Source of the DNA: Deroplatys truncata
Lineage: Eukaryota; Arthropoda; Insecta; Mantodea; Mantidae
DNA: 64,000 nt
Assembly: GCA_030765065.1 (NCBI GenBank)
Contig: CM060976.1
Span: 61,922,539 to 61,986,538 of the forward strand
Direction of reading: 5' to 3'
The position numbers and the translations under genes were made by a program. Below the pieces are notes generated by a model. The model saw nothing but the letters and a program-made list of their open reading frames with translations. It was not told the origin of the DNA and did not search any database. Within the stretch, counting starts at the first letter, position 1, and each line of letters starts with the position of its first letter. Shown here piece after piece: positions 23,298 through 34,855 of this stretch.

Positions 23298-23440
23298 CTG
23301 CTGATCTCGTAGCTCAATCGGTAGAGCACCTGCCTGCTATGCGGGGGGGGGGTTCGATTCTCGGCTGGAGTGGGAATTTTTCTGTACCTAAAATTATCCC
23401 TATCCTCCCAAGAGACTGGAAGCATGCATGAGAGTGTGAA

Positions 23441-23472
<32 letters not shown>

Positions 23473-23583
23473 TGATCTAATGTCTAAAACCCAAAGAAAA
23501 ACTAGAAATCCAATTACAATTGTATAAAGATAAGAGGCCACGATATGATCACTGTAACTAAAGCGGGGTATAAATGGAACAAT
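23298..23583 (+). repeat. SINE-2 copy nested in R
   Basis: Head TCGTAGCTCAATCGGTAGAG, B box GGTTCGATTCTC after a run of G, GT tract at 23441-23470 and 3' end AAAGCGGGGTATAAATGGAA. It interrupts the older R host. Confidence 0.9.
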
Positions 23584-23757
23584 TCTGGCCTTGAAATTCC
23601 ATGCTCCTTCCATGACATTGTATGAAATAATTAAACAGCGACCGCATTTTAAGAAAATGACAAGGTATTGAAAAATTCAAACTAAACGCATATATTGGAA
23701 ACGGCTGATGCCACAGAAAAAGTCGGCATAAATATATGCACATTTTCGTGCTATATA

Positions 23758-25382
23758 CATGATGTAACAAAAATGTACGGCACAAATTGCAGGACACACT
23801 CCTCATACGTAAACTAAGAAATTATATGGGTCTAGAAACGCTTTGTTTCCATGTTACAACTCATTTTCTCCAACTCATTAATCATGGGAAACACACAAGA
23901 GTAGAACCTACCAGCATACCACATGCAACTCTTTCTCACACGAGATGTTCAATATGCCCTCCGTGAGTATTGATACATCCATCAGCCCGCCGTCGTAATG
24001 AAGCCCGGATGCGCTGATGTATCCCTGGAGTATTGCGTATGGTTTCGCAGCCTTCCATAAGACAGGCACGGAGACTCTGAACATCTGGTACTGGGGTTCG
24101 ATACACAAGAGCTTTCAAATGCCCCCACAAATAAAAGTCCAGTGGGTTTAGGTCCAGGGAGCGTGAAGGCCAGGCAATTGGTCCACCTCTACCTATACAT
24201 CTGTCACCGAATCTATTATTTAGAAGCCGATGGACATTAACACTAAAATGAGGAGGTGCTCCATCGTGCATGCAGTACATGTTTTGTCGCACAGCTAAAG
24301 GCACATCTGCTAACAAATCGCGTAGAACATTCTCTAGGAAATTATGGTAACTTTGTCCGTTGAGCCTGGGTGGTAGAATGTGAGTTCCTACCAAACGGTC
24401 ACCAACAATGCCGGCTCAAACATTGACAGAAAATCTTTGTTGATGACTTGCTTCAACAGTTACGTGAGGATTGGCGTCAGCCCATACATGCCGATTGTGA
24501 TAATTTACAATCTGATCTCGTTGAAACGACGTCTCATCTATGAACAGCGCCGTTGCACTAAAATTAGTGTTGACACTTTGTTGCATAAACTATTCGTAGA
24601 AGCGTATCCGTGCAGGAAAATCAGCTGCTGATAGTGCCTGCACACGCTGTAAATGGTATGGATACAGTCGGACCTCGTGTAACACTCGCCAGTCATATGG
24701 TCAACATTCATTGTTACTTGTCTTGTACTGACACTAAGGTCGTCGTCAACTGCTTGAAGAATTGCTGCCTACCGTTGCGGTGCCCTCGTACTTCAAGGCC
24801 TCTCCCGGTCGCGAGTATCCGGCTGAAATACCCCATGTTCCCTAAGATGACGATCAATGGCTTCAAACGTTTTCCTGTCGGGGCAATTTGTCCTGGAAAT
24901 CTGTCACGGTACAAACGTTGAGCGCAATTGCCGTCTGCTAATCCATACATCAAATGGGCATCTGCCATCTCTGCATTTGTGTACATTGCCAAAGCACGAG
25001 CCAAGTCTGTGATCAACTCTACTAGTACGTAGTAACCCGTGTGCTTGCTAAGGTCGTACTGCTCACTGGAACAGTTGATGTTACCTATAAACAAGAAATG
25101 ACGTAAGTCGCATGGCAACAGGGGCATGTAAAACAAAACACTGGCGGTGCACCTACGATAATGACAACGTAACCAGACGTAACCAAGAATGCATGTTTCT
25201 CATGTTACTCATGAGTCTAACGTTCAGTTCGTGTGTGTTTCCCATGATTAATGAGTTGGAGAAAATGAATTGTAACATGGAAATAAATCGTTCCCAGACC
25301 CATGTTCATATAACATAGTTTCTTCGTCTACGTGTGAGGAATGTGTCCTGCAATTTGTGCCGTACAGTTTTGTTACATCCTG
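23758..25382 (-). mobile_element. 1,625-bp Tc1/mariner-superfamily element with long TIRs
   Basis: The left end (23758-23897) and right end (25232-25382) are inverted repeats of about 140-150 bp with high identity; both begin CATGATGTAAC / CAGGATGTAAC inside and share TTAATCATGGGAAACACAC at their inner edge. TA dinucleotides flank the element (23756-23757 and 25383-25384), as expected for this superfamily. Transposase remains are on the - strand. The element sits inside the older R copy. Confidence 0.93.
23936..24986 (-). pseudogene. DD41D-type transposase pseudogene
   Basis: The likely start is the ATG at 24986 (MYTNAEMADAHLMYG), which resembles the N-terminal helix-turn-helix segment common in this transposase group. 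The first catalytic motif is FIDETSF near 24530. The second (HDGAPPHF) and third (NPLDFYLW) are in the intact 152-codon piece 23936-24394, with 41 residues between the aspartates, a DD41D arrangement. Stops are visible at 24590-24592 and 24416-24418 (TGA where this family usually has Trp), and the frame changes near 24714. The gene is therefore nonfunctional though nearly complete in length (about 350 codons). Confidence 0.9.
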
Positions 25383-25624
25383 TATTTTTGTCTGTTTAGA
25401 GTTTATTCCCAGAAAGTTCAAGATATAATTTTATTTTGTCATGTAAATATGTCGTTTTTAATTAAAATCGTTATAGCCATTTTTGAGAAAATAAAACATA
25501 TAGAACATTTTTCCATTTAAAGAGTAGTTTGTGGTGGAGAGATTTTATTGACAAACTTCGTTGACACATTCCTTGTGCCTTGTGCCTTTGGAAGATCCAG
25601 AACTAAAATACTGAGTTAATACTA

Positions 25625-25878
25625 TAAATTAAATTAAACTGAGCTTTATTTCTGGACGCTCTTTAACCACTATGGCTCTTAGCGTCACATTCTATACTGG
25701 GAGTGAAAGACCGGAAATTTTGCTCAGACGGCTATCAGGCTTGTGGTTCTTTTACGTGCCGTAAATCTAGGCACGGGACCACCGGCTTTACTTTCCTTTC
25801 AAAAAAATCCATGCTAAGGATTTTTATGCCCCGCAAAAATCCATCTCCCTCCGCCGCGTTTGAACCTGCGACCTCATT
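25625..25878 (-). repeat. SINE-1 copy B, 5'-truncated, nested in R
   Basis: The - strand 3' end (AATAAAGCTCAGTTTAATTT) lies at 25625. The body follows SINE-1 and stops at the B-box region (GTCGCAGGTTCAAACGCGG) near 25878, where R tail sequence resumes. The tRNA A box is missing. Confidence 0.87.
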
Positions 25879-25969
25879 CACAGACACACGCGCGCGAACG
25901 GACCTTTTTATAAAAATGCTTTTCTTGGGTTCAGGGGCCTCAAAACATCATTTCCGGTGAAATCTCGAC

Positions 25970-27255
25970 GATCGTCGTAATTACAATTATAATCAAGTTG
26001 TGCACGAGTGTTTTTGGTCGACCACATTATAATTTCAAAACATTGAGTATTTACAAAAAGGTCTTACCTTATTAATTGTGCGTAATTAAACGCTGATCGG
26101 ATAGCAGGACCTTGAGCGTGCTTGCAAGTAGTGAACAGATGGCACCACTGTTGAGTTCACGCCGTATTTATTGATTTTTGCAGGTAACGTGAAGGCAACA
26201 CATATTGAAGCAAAAGAAATGAACTCAATTAATTAAAAGTTTAAAATTACAATGAACAGATTTTACTTTAAATGCACATATTTCATTGTGTATCTGGGAA
26301 ATGGATCCCAGTAGACTGCTGCTTTGAGGGTATTAAAAGGTATGGGCGATACAGAAGCTGTGCGCGCCGCCAGGTAGGATCATAATGAGTCGCTGAAGTA
26401 TTGTGGATGCCATAACAACTCAGTTACGTCACATGTAATCAGCATATTATAGTGCAGTGTACCAAAAATGTATTTAACCTCTCGCATTTTGTGTTAACCG
26501 CGGAGTTTTGTGTGCATTTTGCAAAATGGCGTTTTTTAAATGCTATTTCTTGATTCATAAAGTTTATATTCTGACTAAGAGCCACTAATAAAGGCAATTT
26601 TGTTCATAAAATCTCTATTAATTTTTCATGTTGATGTTTTTCTTGAAATACTATTACCACACAACACTGAGCGACATGGCATTTTCAAGGAAAAATAAAC
26701 TCCATATTCGCAGATATCTTCTTTTAAGATTTCCATGTGTTCATATTCCCTAATATCCAGATGCTTTAAATCGGTTTTAGCCTTTTAGTCGTTTAGGAGT
26801 TGAAGTTATAAGCTCTCCTGTTTCTTATGTCCGTCGGGAAGAGCAGAGCTTTGCAATAAACAATTATCAAAATCGGTTGAGTGGTACATGTTTTCCGTCT
26901 TTATAATATTACTATAGTGCGTAGAATTGTGTTTTAAACTTCCACATGTTTCATGTGCTTACCTCAAAGGATTCATTTGTTTATGATCTTTTGCAGGCTT
27001 TTCATTTGTTGGGAATGTAATTTTTCCCGACTTGCTTGACATTTATTTTCTTTGCTTGATTTCCACAGACCACAGACACTGCGCAAGTAAAACATCATAA
27101 CCTATCTTTTGTGGTTTTAGAAGAGAGGTTATTTTTTCCCCATGCTAAAACCAAAAGCTTAGAAGTGGGATAAAAATATTTGTACTAACTTCAAACATAC
27201 AGTTTATTTAAGTCTTTGGATCTGTCAAGCTATTGGATCTGAGAACTCCTCACAA
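25970..27255. other. Gene-free stretch
   Basis: No gene or recognised repeat. AT-rich single-copy-looking sequence. Confidence 0.5.
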
Positions 27256-27259
27256 AGCG

Positions 27260-27572
27260 TTTCTCCTTGCGTAGTGGAAGTTGTTTAGTTATAGAGTTAA
27301 GTACATAATTCTGAAAACGAAAAAAGTCTTCCCGATGATTCCAGTTAGAGATAGTTCCCTGATGATACATGAAATGATTATTGGAAAAGGAAATCTGGGA
27401 GGGAAACGTTCCAGTCCTAAGTTTAGGTTACCTCCCCAGCATTTGCAAGTTATGAGGGCTGAGAAAAACCTGAAAAATACCTCAGTCAGTTAGGCCGGCC
27501 CTTGCGGGATTTGAACCGCAGACCTCCCATTCACGAATCCATGCCTTAACGAACTCGGCCACCCGTATCGGT
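27260..27572 (-). repeat. tRNA-derived SINE of a fourth family
   Basis: The - strand head reads GGGTGGCCGAGTTCGTTAAG with B box GCGGTTCAAATCCCGC, similar to a tRNA-Leu/Ser. It is followed by a body containing GGTTTTTCTCAGCCCTC. Only one copy is in the window, so the length is an estimate. Confidence 0.6.
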
Positions 27573-27644
27573 ATAGTCCCCTCTACCTTCTATGGCTATA
27601 TCGGAGGCTTTGACTTCAGAAACAACTCGTTGACTGAGGTTCTT

Positions 27645-27836
27645 TAACGTTGGGTTTTTAACAATTTTTAATTTTAATCACGCTCACATTCACTGTCATA
27701 TGCATATTCTAGACTTTTGTGAAGGATAGGGAAATATTGTAATCAAAGAAAAATTCCCTCGCCCCAGCTGGGAGTCGAATCTGGGACCTCTGGGTCGAAA
27801 TGCCAGAATGCTGACCATTCGACCAAGAGATAGTGT
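27645..27836 (-). repeat. SINE-2 fragment (5' half)
   Basis: On the - strand a diverged tRNA-like head with GGTCCCAGATTCGACTCCC is followed by TTTCCCTATCCTTCAC. The CA tract is lost and the 3' part is absent. Confidence 0.65.
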
Positions 27837-27838
27837 CT

Positions 27839-28960
27839 AATTTTTTTTATTTATTTATTATAGTCGCTTCAACAATAAAGTCATATCGCGACTAAACACT
27901 GAGATGTATGTTGAGGTAAATAATGTAAAATATCACATAAAAGCTTGCAGTTAATGATAAGCAATAAGAAACTTAAACGTGTTTTAAATATCATTAACAA
28001 TTTTGCACATTTTGATGCAGTTCATGACTTTCCTGCAGCATTGTTGGTCGCTGAAGGCAGTTGCAGGTATTCAAAAACTCCACAATGAAGTCGCTGAGTA
28101 GTGTAGCTGTGATCACATGATGGACGGTGAGAGCTGAATTACATAGAGTACATGTAGGAGCAGGTTCATGAGAGAGGAGGTAGGAATGAGTTAACAGAGT
28201 GTGGCCAATACATAGTCCAGTTACTAGTATCTTATCTCCCTGGGTTAGTGTTGCAATGGCTGTAGGTACTGGGCAGGTATCATGTACTTTACTGGTGGAT
28301 GTAGTAGTCCAGTCTGTCTTCCACTGGTGTAAGATACTGTATCCTAGGTGTGATAAATAGTCTTCATGGGGAAGCTTGAGGTTTGGTACAGTGCAAGGAT
28401 GCTTTGTAGCTTCCTTAGTGGCAGTATCAGCAAGATCGTTTGGTATATTACGTGAGATAGTAGCCATTCAAAGATGATTTGTTTGTCAGCTGATATACAA
28501 AAGTATGGCGAGGGGATCCTTGTTGCAGAGCCAGTAGGAAACGTTCACAAGCGAAAATGGCGATAGTGTGTCGCAGACTATAGAGCATGCTATGGTTAGG
28601 GCAACCACAGTGCAGCCATTATTTTTATCACACCGAGAATCATCGGAGTAATTTGGTACATAGTTGGGATATTTCCCACGCAGTTTTTTTAAACAAAGTG
28701 GTGTATAGAAACCCTTGAGTACCACTTTTGGCATATTTTGTCAGAGTGGGTTGATAACAGGAGTTTTAAGTCTTTATAGTGAAACATTTATGCTCAATTA
28801 TGGGGAATCAGAGGGAATTGTCAAATTATACTCTTCGATCTATGTAGTCATTCCTTGGGAGAAGGACAGTATCGGAAACTGTCTAGAGTGAGCATTGTTT
28901 TGTAGTGGGATATGAGACTGTGAACCAGAATTAGCTTGATAAAACAAGGAAAATGTCTTC
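27839..28960 (-). pseudogene. Non-LTR retrotransposon relic: RNase H and C-terminal region
   Basis: On the - strand the piece 28486-28734 carries YSDDSRCDKNNG, resembling the first RNase H aspartate motif. Piece 27994-28467 has NDLADTATKEA (an RNase H helix), GLCIGHTLLTHSYLLSHEP and CTLCNSALTVHH, the zinc-knuckle-like end typical of I/Jockey-group LINEs. The two pieces are in different frames and contain stops between them. The 3' UTR ends at 27839 with GAAGCGACTATAATAAATAA. A relative lies at 50925-52030 with a similar 3' end. Confidence 0.82.
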
Positions 28961-30780
28961 CAAGGTCTTAAGTCCTCCTACAATGTAAAATAAATGTCTA
29001 CCTACATTCGGTGAGGCTTTTATACAGCTCTAATAAGGCTTAAATTATGTAAGCAACAACAAGAAGGAACGGAAAATTGGAAGAGAAAAATATCGTTGTT
29101 ATACCCTTAGAATAATAGAAGTCAGCAACATTATAAGTTTGTGGTAACGTGTTTCCCTATTTAATACTAACAAGTGGTGCTTGCAACGAAACCAGCAGCA
29201 GCGAGAAATTTGTCTGTTCCAGATAAGCAAGCTACATAAGACATCATATATCTGACGTCAGTTTCCACTATTAATGTTTTAAGAGCATTCCCGAGAGGTG
29301 TGAAAAAGTTTGGATGCATTTTTATTCGTAAAAAATCGCCATTTGTTAATATCAAAAGCATTTTAACCAAACGAGAGGAGGACAAAGCGAAACGGAAAGA
29401 CTGCGCAAGCAAAAGGATACCCCAGAATGCAAAACTACAAAGCAGCAAGATGTTTTATGTTGGGTACGTCATATTCAAATTCATCAGTGGAAGACTGGAT
29501 CACTCACCGTAAATGTAGACTGGGTGCATGAGCATTGTGTTGGTATTGATACCCCATATGCGGATCTGAAGGTTACTTATATATGATAAAATATAGGTTA
29601 TATACCACATGAATCAGCAGTCCCTGAATTAATTGTCGCCCTCTAATGTTTACTTATTTAGATTGACGAAGGCTCCACGCTCAGTGAGAAAGGGTTTAAG
29701 AGACACAAGGCACTTTGAATGGAAATCCATACTGAAAATAGCATCTTGGAGCCTTAAAGATACTTCACATGACCTCAGATGTAGTACAGTGTAATAAGAA
29801 TTACTCGAACATAATAGCGAAGAAATAAAGAATTTCTCATGACACCACTATCTTCTCAATGCTATTTTAGGAAATCTTCGAAACCTTCGGTGATGCTCTG
29901 CTACGGAGCATTTCTGTATCTCCTACTTCCAGATCTATGCCAGCCAATTACTTTTTAGCTTTCTACAGCTACTTTGTGCAAAATTTCGTAATTAATGTTG
30001 CTTGCATAGTGACGAATACGTAAGTTTGAAGCAGATATTAATAAAAGATCGAAAATAATTCCTAAAACTTGCTAAGGAATGCTAAAACGCAAATCCAATG
30101 GAGTGGATAAGGAGTTTCATGTATTGTATATTTTTTTACGCATTGTGTATCAAATTATTATTGTATTATTGTTTTAAAACACCACTTGTGTCACAAACCT
30201 TGCCTTGAGCATTTATATATTTTAAATTGTTAATTACAATTGTATTTATTACTATACTGAGAGATTAAAAATAATAACGTTGAAAATGAGTAAAACAAAG
30301 TGAACGAAAAAGACTGAACTCGCAATAAAATAAATATTGTGATAATACAAAATGCGTAACAAAAAGATTTAAATGGTAATGCTTTAATTATAATAGGATT
30401 GTAAATATGTTGTTCTTATGAATATGTTATTTATTCCATGCAATAATTTTTGAATTATGTGATTTTTTTACGATCGATAGCAACTATTAGGATTGTTAGA
30501 ACATTTTTCATTTAGGAAGAAGACGCTTACAAGGAAAGCGAAAGAAATGTAATAATTCGCTACGGGAATAACCAAATATTCTAGCGATAAATAACAAAGA
30601 ATTGATTACTGTAATACAAAGAGAGTCTACTAGAAATTAAAGCATAAATGTAATAAATATTTGATTCAAGTATCATATATTGTTCGTCGTTAAAGGATAT
30701 TGGGAAGTAAAATAAAATACATTATACTGAAAACATTAGTTTATTGGATTTACTATTTAAATAATAAATATCTCACGAAA
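28961..30780. other. Gene-free stretch
   Basis: AT-rich. I see no gene; open frames such as 29167-29448 (-) and 29300-29512 (+) overlap each other and resemble nothing I know. Confidence 0.5.
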
Positions 30781-30783
30781 AAT

Positions 30784-30906
30784 CTAAAGTGCAAGAAAAC
30801 CCGACGACAAGAGTTACACGAGTTCACCATTGCCAACAGGCAATAAGTTCCAAAGGAAAGTCGCCCGATAAGACAAATGCAGTTAAAGGCGGGGTATAAA
30901 TGGAAC
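30784..30906 (+). repeat. SINE-2 3' fragment
   Basis: Contains CCATTGCCAACAGGCAATAA and GCAGTTAAAGGCGGGGTATA, the 3' third of SINE-2, without the tRNA-like head. Confidence 0.75.
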
Positions 30907-33115
30907 TAAAAAAATCCTTACCTTGCAAACACGGCAAACCTGAGGAAGAGTCATATTGTTACGAATTTAGAGCCAGCAGAATTTTAAGCACAGCTTAAAG
31001 AACAAGAACAAAAAGAAACATTTAGATATTTCACCATACGCCTTGCACAGAGGCTAGCATTCACAACAATTACGGAATAAAGAAAATTCAATTCTACCAC
31101 ACTAGAAATAAGTATGCTAAACCAATTGTGTGAGAGACGCGCTAAATTCAAACCGTACTTTTCAAAGTTCACAGCATCTGTATCTACAAGATCTTCGAGA
31201 GCATCCACCAGGATCCAGAGTCGACACCTACACCTCATCATCCCACAACCACGCCCTTATTTTACTTCAACTTGGTGCTTCAACCCTTATTAAATGCACT
31301 TCAAGCTACAGAACCTTAGCTGCAGACGAACGCACTTTTCAGCTAAAGCGTTTATGTTCTCAATATTCAATAATTTGTGGTTTGCATACATTTGAATTCC
31401 TAACGCTGGGTGAGTCACCTGATGATTTACTTATTTTAAATACCATCTATGAAGTCTTTAACAGTGGTTTATGCGTGTTACACTTTTGCTTATTAGACAG
31501 GGTAAAATTACAGGGTTATTTTGTCTAATACTTACGATACTTGCACATAAGGGGATCAATCAAGAAGAAACTTCGATTATTGCGATTAAACATATTTTGG
31601 ATAACTTTGGTTTGGGAGAAATTTATAGAGTTAGAAAGCCTAACTTCAATTTTAAAACTTAAATGTGAAGTACTAAAATTGAAGAGCAAATTATGTTGAA
31701 CAGTGTGACAATGTAGGTAGAGAAGACTTTGCATGGGCCAGAACGGGGGTTATAACATTGAATGAACTGTGAAAGGAGATATACCACACACACACACACA
31801 TACACACACACATATATATATATACATATATACATAGACATATAAATCAATATTAAACATAATTGTAAATAACAATATAATTCACCAAGAAATGTGTTAG
31901 AATATTTAACAACCAAGAATGTACAAAAGCAGATTGTAACTTAGATAAGTAAGGGACGGACGGGCAAGCTAGCTAATTCCAGCTAAAAGATAATTCTAGG
32001 TAGAGTCTACTTTTCACCAAGCTAATGAGCAAGGTACCGTAAGCAATAAGGAGAAATAGAAAGCGACAGATATATAAAGGAAAGAGACAGAGATATTGAA
32101 TCTGCTTCCGGGCGCGTCACTTGGTGCGTCTGCGAAATCTTTTGCAGCAGAATATTTTCATACATAATAAGGTAACGCGTCTGAGGACCAATTTGAAATG
32201 TCGTTACATTTTGAGGCGCAAAGGTGAGCGTTACTAGGCTTAGGTATAAAAGGGGAAAGAAAGCCGCATATTTTCACTCTCATAGAATCTCGTCGATACA
32301 CAGTGATACTCTCTGGACGACAAATGCACGTGTGTGCATTGGGGTGGGAAGCGTGTGCAGTTAGCTTAGGCTCCTAATTTATTATAATGGTGGGGATTGT
32401 TACAATGGGAAAAGCTAGACGCCCATAAGTATTTATTTAATAATAAACCACATTTTTAAAGGGAAATACAGTGTATTTTAATTCGCCTCACCTGCGAAAA
32501 CCCTGAGATCCGTGAAATTAGTTAGACAGGTAATTGATTAGGAATGGAGAATACAGCAGCCGACGAGCAATAATAGCCGGAGACAAGAACACTGCAGCAG
32601 AGGCATCAACCAGAGGAACAACGTTTTCCTGCTACAATGGATGCACAACGTTTTCCCGCTACAACTGAGAGAAAGGGGTGATGTAGATAAATGTACACTT
32701 TGTAACCTACAGATGCATACAATTTTGGCAAATAATTTTATATTATGAAGATATTAAAAGTCTTAGGGAAAAATTAGAATTGAAGACAATGTGCAATATG
32801 CAGGGGAAATTATGGAGAAAAGATGAGGATGCAAAAACAAAAAAACATACCTAATAGAAATGGAACATTATTTGGAAAAAGTAAAAACTAAATGATTGGG
32901 GAAATTAAGTAAGTAGGGCAAAGAGAAGAGTTAAAACGTTTAGGTATTAGATTTACTTAAAGCGTAAACAGGGTCCAGCAGCTCGATAACCGAAAAGTTT
33001 GAATTTATAAGGTTCCCAGGTCACCCAGCAAATTTTGCAGTGATTTCTAAATTAATTACATATGTGGACCATTAAATAATTAACTTAATTTTAAGTATAC
33101 TGGTTTGTATTGTAA
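30907..33115. other. Gene-free stretch with an LTR-like segment
   Basis: No recognised gene. A 132-codon open frame at 31130-31528 (+) has no family resemblance. The segment about 31930-32500 contains a TATA-like GGTATAAAAGGGG near 32242, a downstream CACTCTCATAGAATC stretch and AATAATAAACC near 32440, the order expected of an LTR promoter and poly(A) signal, but no partner LTR or coding region is found. CA and TA microsatellites lie at 31784-31840. Confidence 0.35.
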
Positions 33116-33119
33116 AACT

Positions 33120-33890
33120 GTAATAGCACGTCTTCTTCTTCCACTGGCCTGCCGACTTGTTCGGTCCTCAATTTAACATATTACACCTTGTTCTTGGTCT
33201 TTCTACTTGGCGGTAGCTTCTAGGTATATAATTTAATACAACGTTTGGTGTTCGTTCCTCCTTCATTCTTAACATTGCTGGTACCAGTTATGTTTATTTC
33301 CGTTTTTTTCCTTAATTTAAGTTTTATATATTTACCAGTTTACAATTTCTTTATTTCTTTGTTTGTCTAAAAGTACAAATCCTACTACTGCTCTTAGAAA
33401 TGTCAACTCTGTTGTTTCTATTCTTTCCCTTCTGTCTTATTCATTATCCAGTTTTCATTGGTAAGTTGCAATTGCTATTGCCATTACTTTACAGAATTTC
33501 ATTTGTGTTGCTTTTGGAATCTTATTCTTTAATGCTCTCGTCATCGTGCCATTCATTTGTCTTAATTTGTTTAATTTTATACTCAGATCCGCATTTTTAT
33601 TATATGATACCTTAAAACCTAGGTAATTAAAACCAGAGACACGTTCTATTATTTCTTCATTTATAATTATCTTACATCTTGCGTGATTTGTTTTTCCCCT
33701 AACAGCCATTGGTTTAGTCTTGGCTGTGGAAATCTTTAAATTATGTGCCTCAACGATATATTTTAGGTTATTGATACTTCTCTGTAACCTATGTTCCATG
33801 TATTCGAAAATAACTTGATCCTCAGCGAACAAAATTGTAATAGCATGTAATCCAACGATTAATAGTTCAAATAAAATTGCCATTCATTCG
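33120..33890 (-). pseudogene. Non-LTR retrotransposon reverse transcriptase relic
   Basis: The - strand piece 33455-33883 contains LFAEDQVIFEYMEHRLQRSI, the region around the catalytic box, where the usual ADD reads AED. It continues with LKISTAKTKPMAVRGK and VSGFNYLGFKVSY, standard post-catalytic palm and thumb sequence. Downstream pieces in other frames (near 33150-33250) resemble the C-terminal ends of insect LINE proteins. It is broken by stops and the altered catalytic residue. Confidence 0.85.
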
Positions 33891-34855
33891 TAACAAAGAA
33901 ATGATTGATTTAAAAAAAACTTTCTGATTTTCCCATTTTTCATCCAGTTTTTTAACAATTTTGATTTAAAACAGATTTGTATATGCTCTTATGATTCTGT
34001 ATGCGATAGAGGTTAGTATTATTTTATTTTGCATATACAGGAGGAGAAAAAAATTGGCGGAACAAGAAACTGACAACCAGATGAATGCAGAAAACCCGGA
34101 TGCCCTAATTCAGAGACCGGAGTCGACAAGCGAGAGTACTGGAAAAGAAAGACCCGTGGGTATCGGATGCAAGTAAGTGATACGGATGATGCTTTCTCGG
34201 AAGCAATAACCTTCGAGGACAGTTCCAGTTTGGAGGCAAGTTCGGTCACCCAGAGATTTGCATCTTGCCACCATGTGACAAGTGTGGGGGGATTGCACGG
34301 TACGTGATAATGCCATGCCGCTCTCTCCAACGAGGACCGGATTCCGAGCTCCACTTCTGGAACACCGCCTTCTAGGACTTTTTGTGTGGTCTGCGAAAGG
34401 TAATTTTTATGAAGAAGAATAATAATAATTGTAATTTAGTAATTATTATAATAAACTTTCACACAAACTACGTAATTTTATTCCTCACATTTTAAATACA
34501 GTAAAATTCGAGCATTCTCGTCTTTTCCTGCTATATCGACTACAATCGGAAAGCGATACACTAAAATCTTTTCTCTGCTTTCGGATCACAAGGAAACTGC
34601 ACACCGAAATGTTCTTCCAGTATCGTCATCCTTTGATGGCACACATTGCTTTTACGTCAATTATATTTTACGCCCAAGGGCAGGTCCTTCACCGATAACC
34701 AATCTTTCTTCTTTTCGTTTTCCTCTTTGTCTTCACTTAGGAAACATTTATCTTAATATTGTTTGTCATCTGGTGGGTATATTCTTCTACCCCGAACCCT
34801 TTTATGTACCATTCCATCCAGTCCATCTCTTTAGAATCAAAGGTAAATGTACATA
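33891..34855. other. Unassigned stretch with a possible short exon
   Basis: Apart from the candidate exon at 34041-34172 I see no gene. The part 34180-34370 is GC-richer than its surroundings and may be an unrecognised repeat. Confidence 0.35.
34041..34172 (+). CDS. Possible internal exon (very tentative)
   Basis: A 132-bp open segment (44 codons) is preceded by a pyrimidine-rich ATTTTATTTTGCATATACAG acceptor-like sequence and followed by GTAAGT at 34173. The reading phase is the same at both ends. The peptide is charged and rich in Glu, Ser and Pro (EQETDNQMNAENPD, ESTSESTGKERP). I do not recognise it. The upstream open frame would add a hydrophobic segment followed by RRRKK, which could be a membrane anchor if read without splicing. 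No neighbouring exon is found, so chance is the simplest explanation. Confidence 0.15.

Larger units (their letters stand above)
22259..25969 (+). repeat. Old R-family copy serving as host for four nested insertions
   Basis: Host segments in correct R order are 22259-22356 (head), 23178-23297 (rest of head), 23584-23757 (middle), 25383-25624 (middle to tail) and 25879-25969 (tail). Removing the inserts rejoins a single diverged R copy on the + strand. The inserts are an R copy on the - strand, a SINE-2, a 1,625-bp DNA transposon and a SINE-1. The end of the tail is degraded near 25969. Confidence 0.85.

Noticed and set aside
23305..23375. tRNA gene near 23305-23375
   Set aside because: Same SINE-2 head, with a run of G disturbing the tRNA fold.
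31130..31528. 132-codon open frame as a host gene
   Set aside because: No recognised domain, no splice structure and an overlapping frame on the other strand; length is possible by chance.
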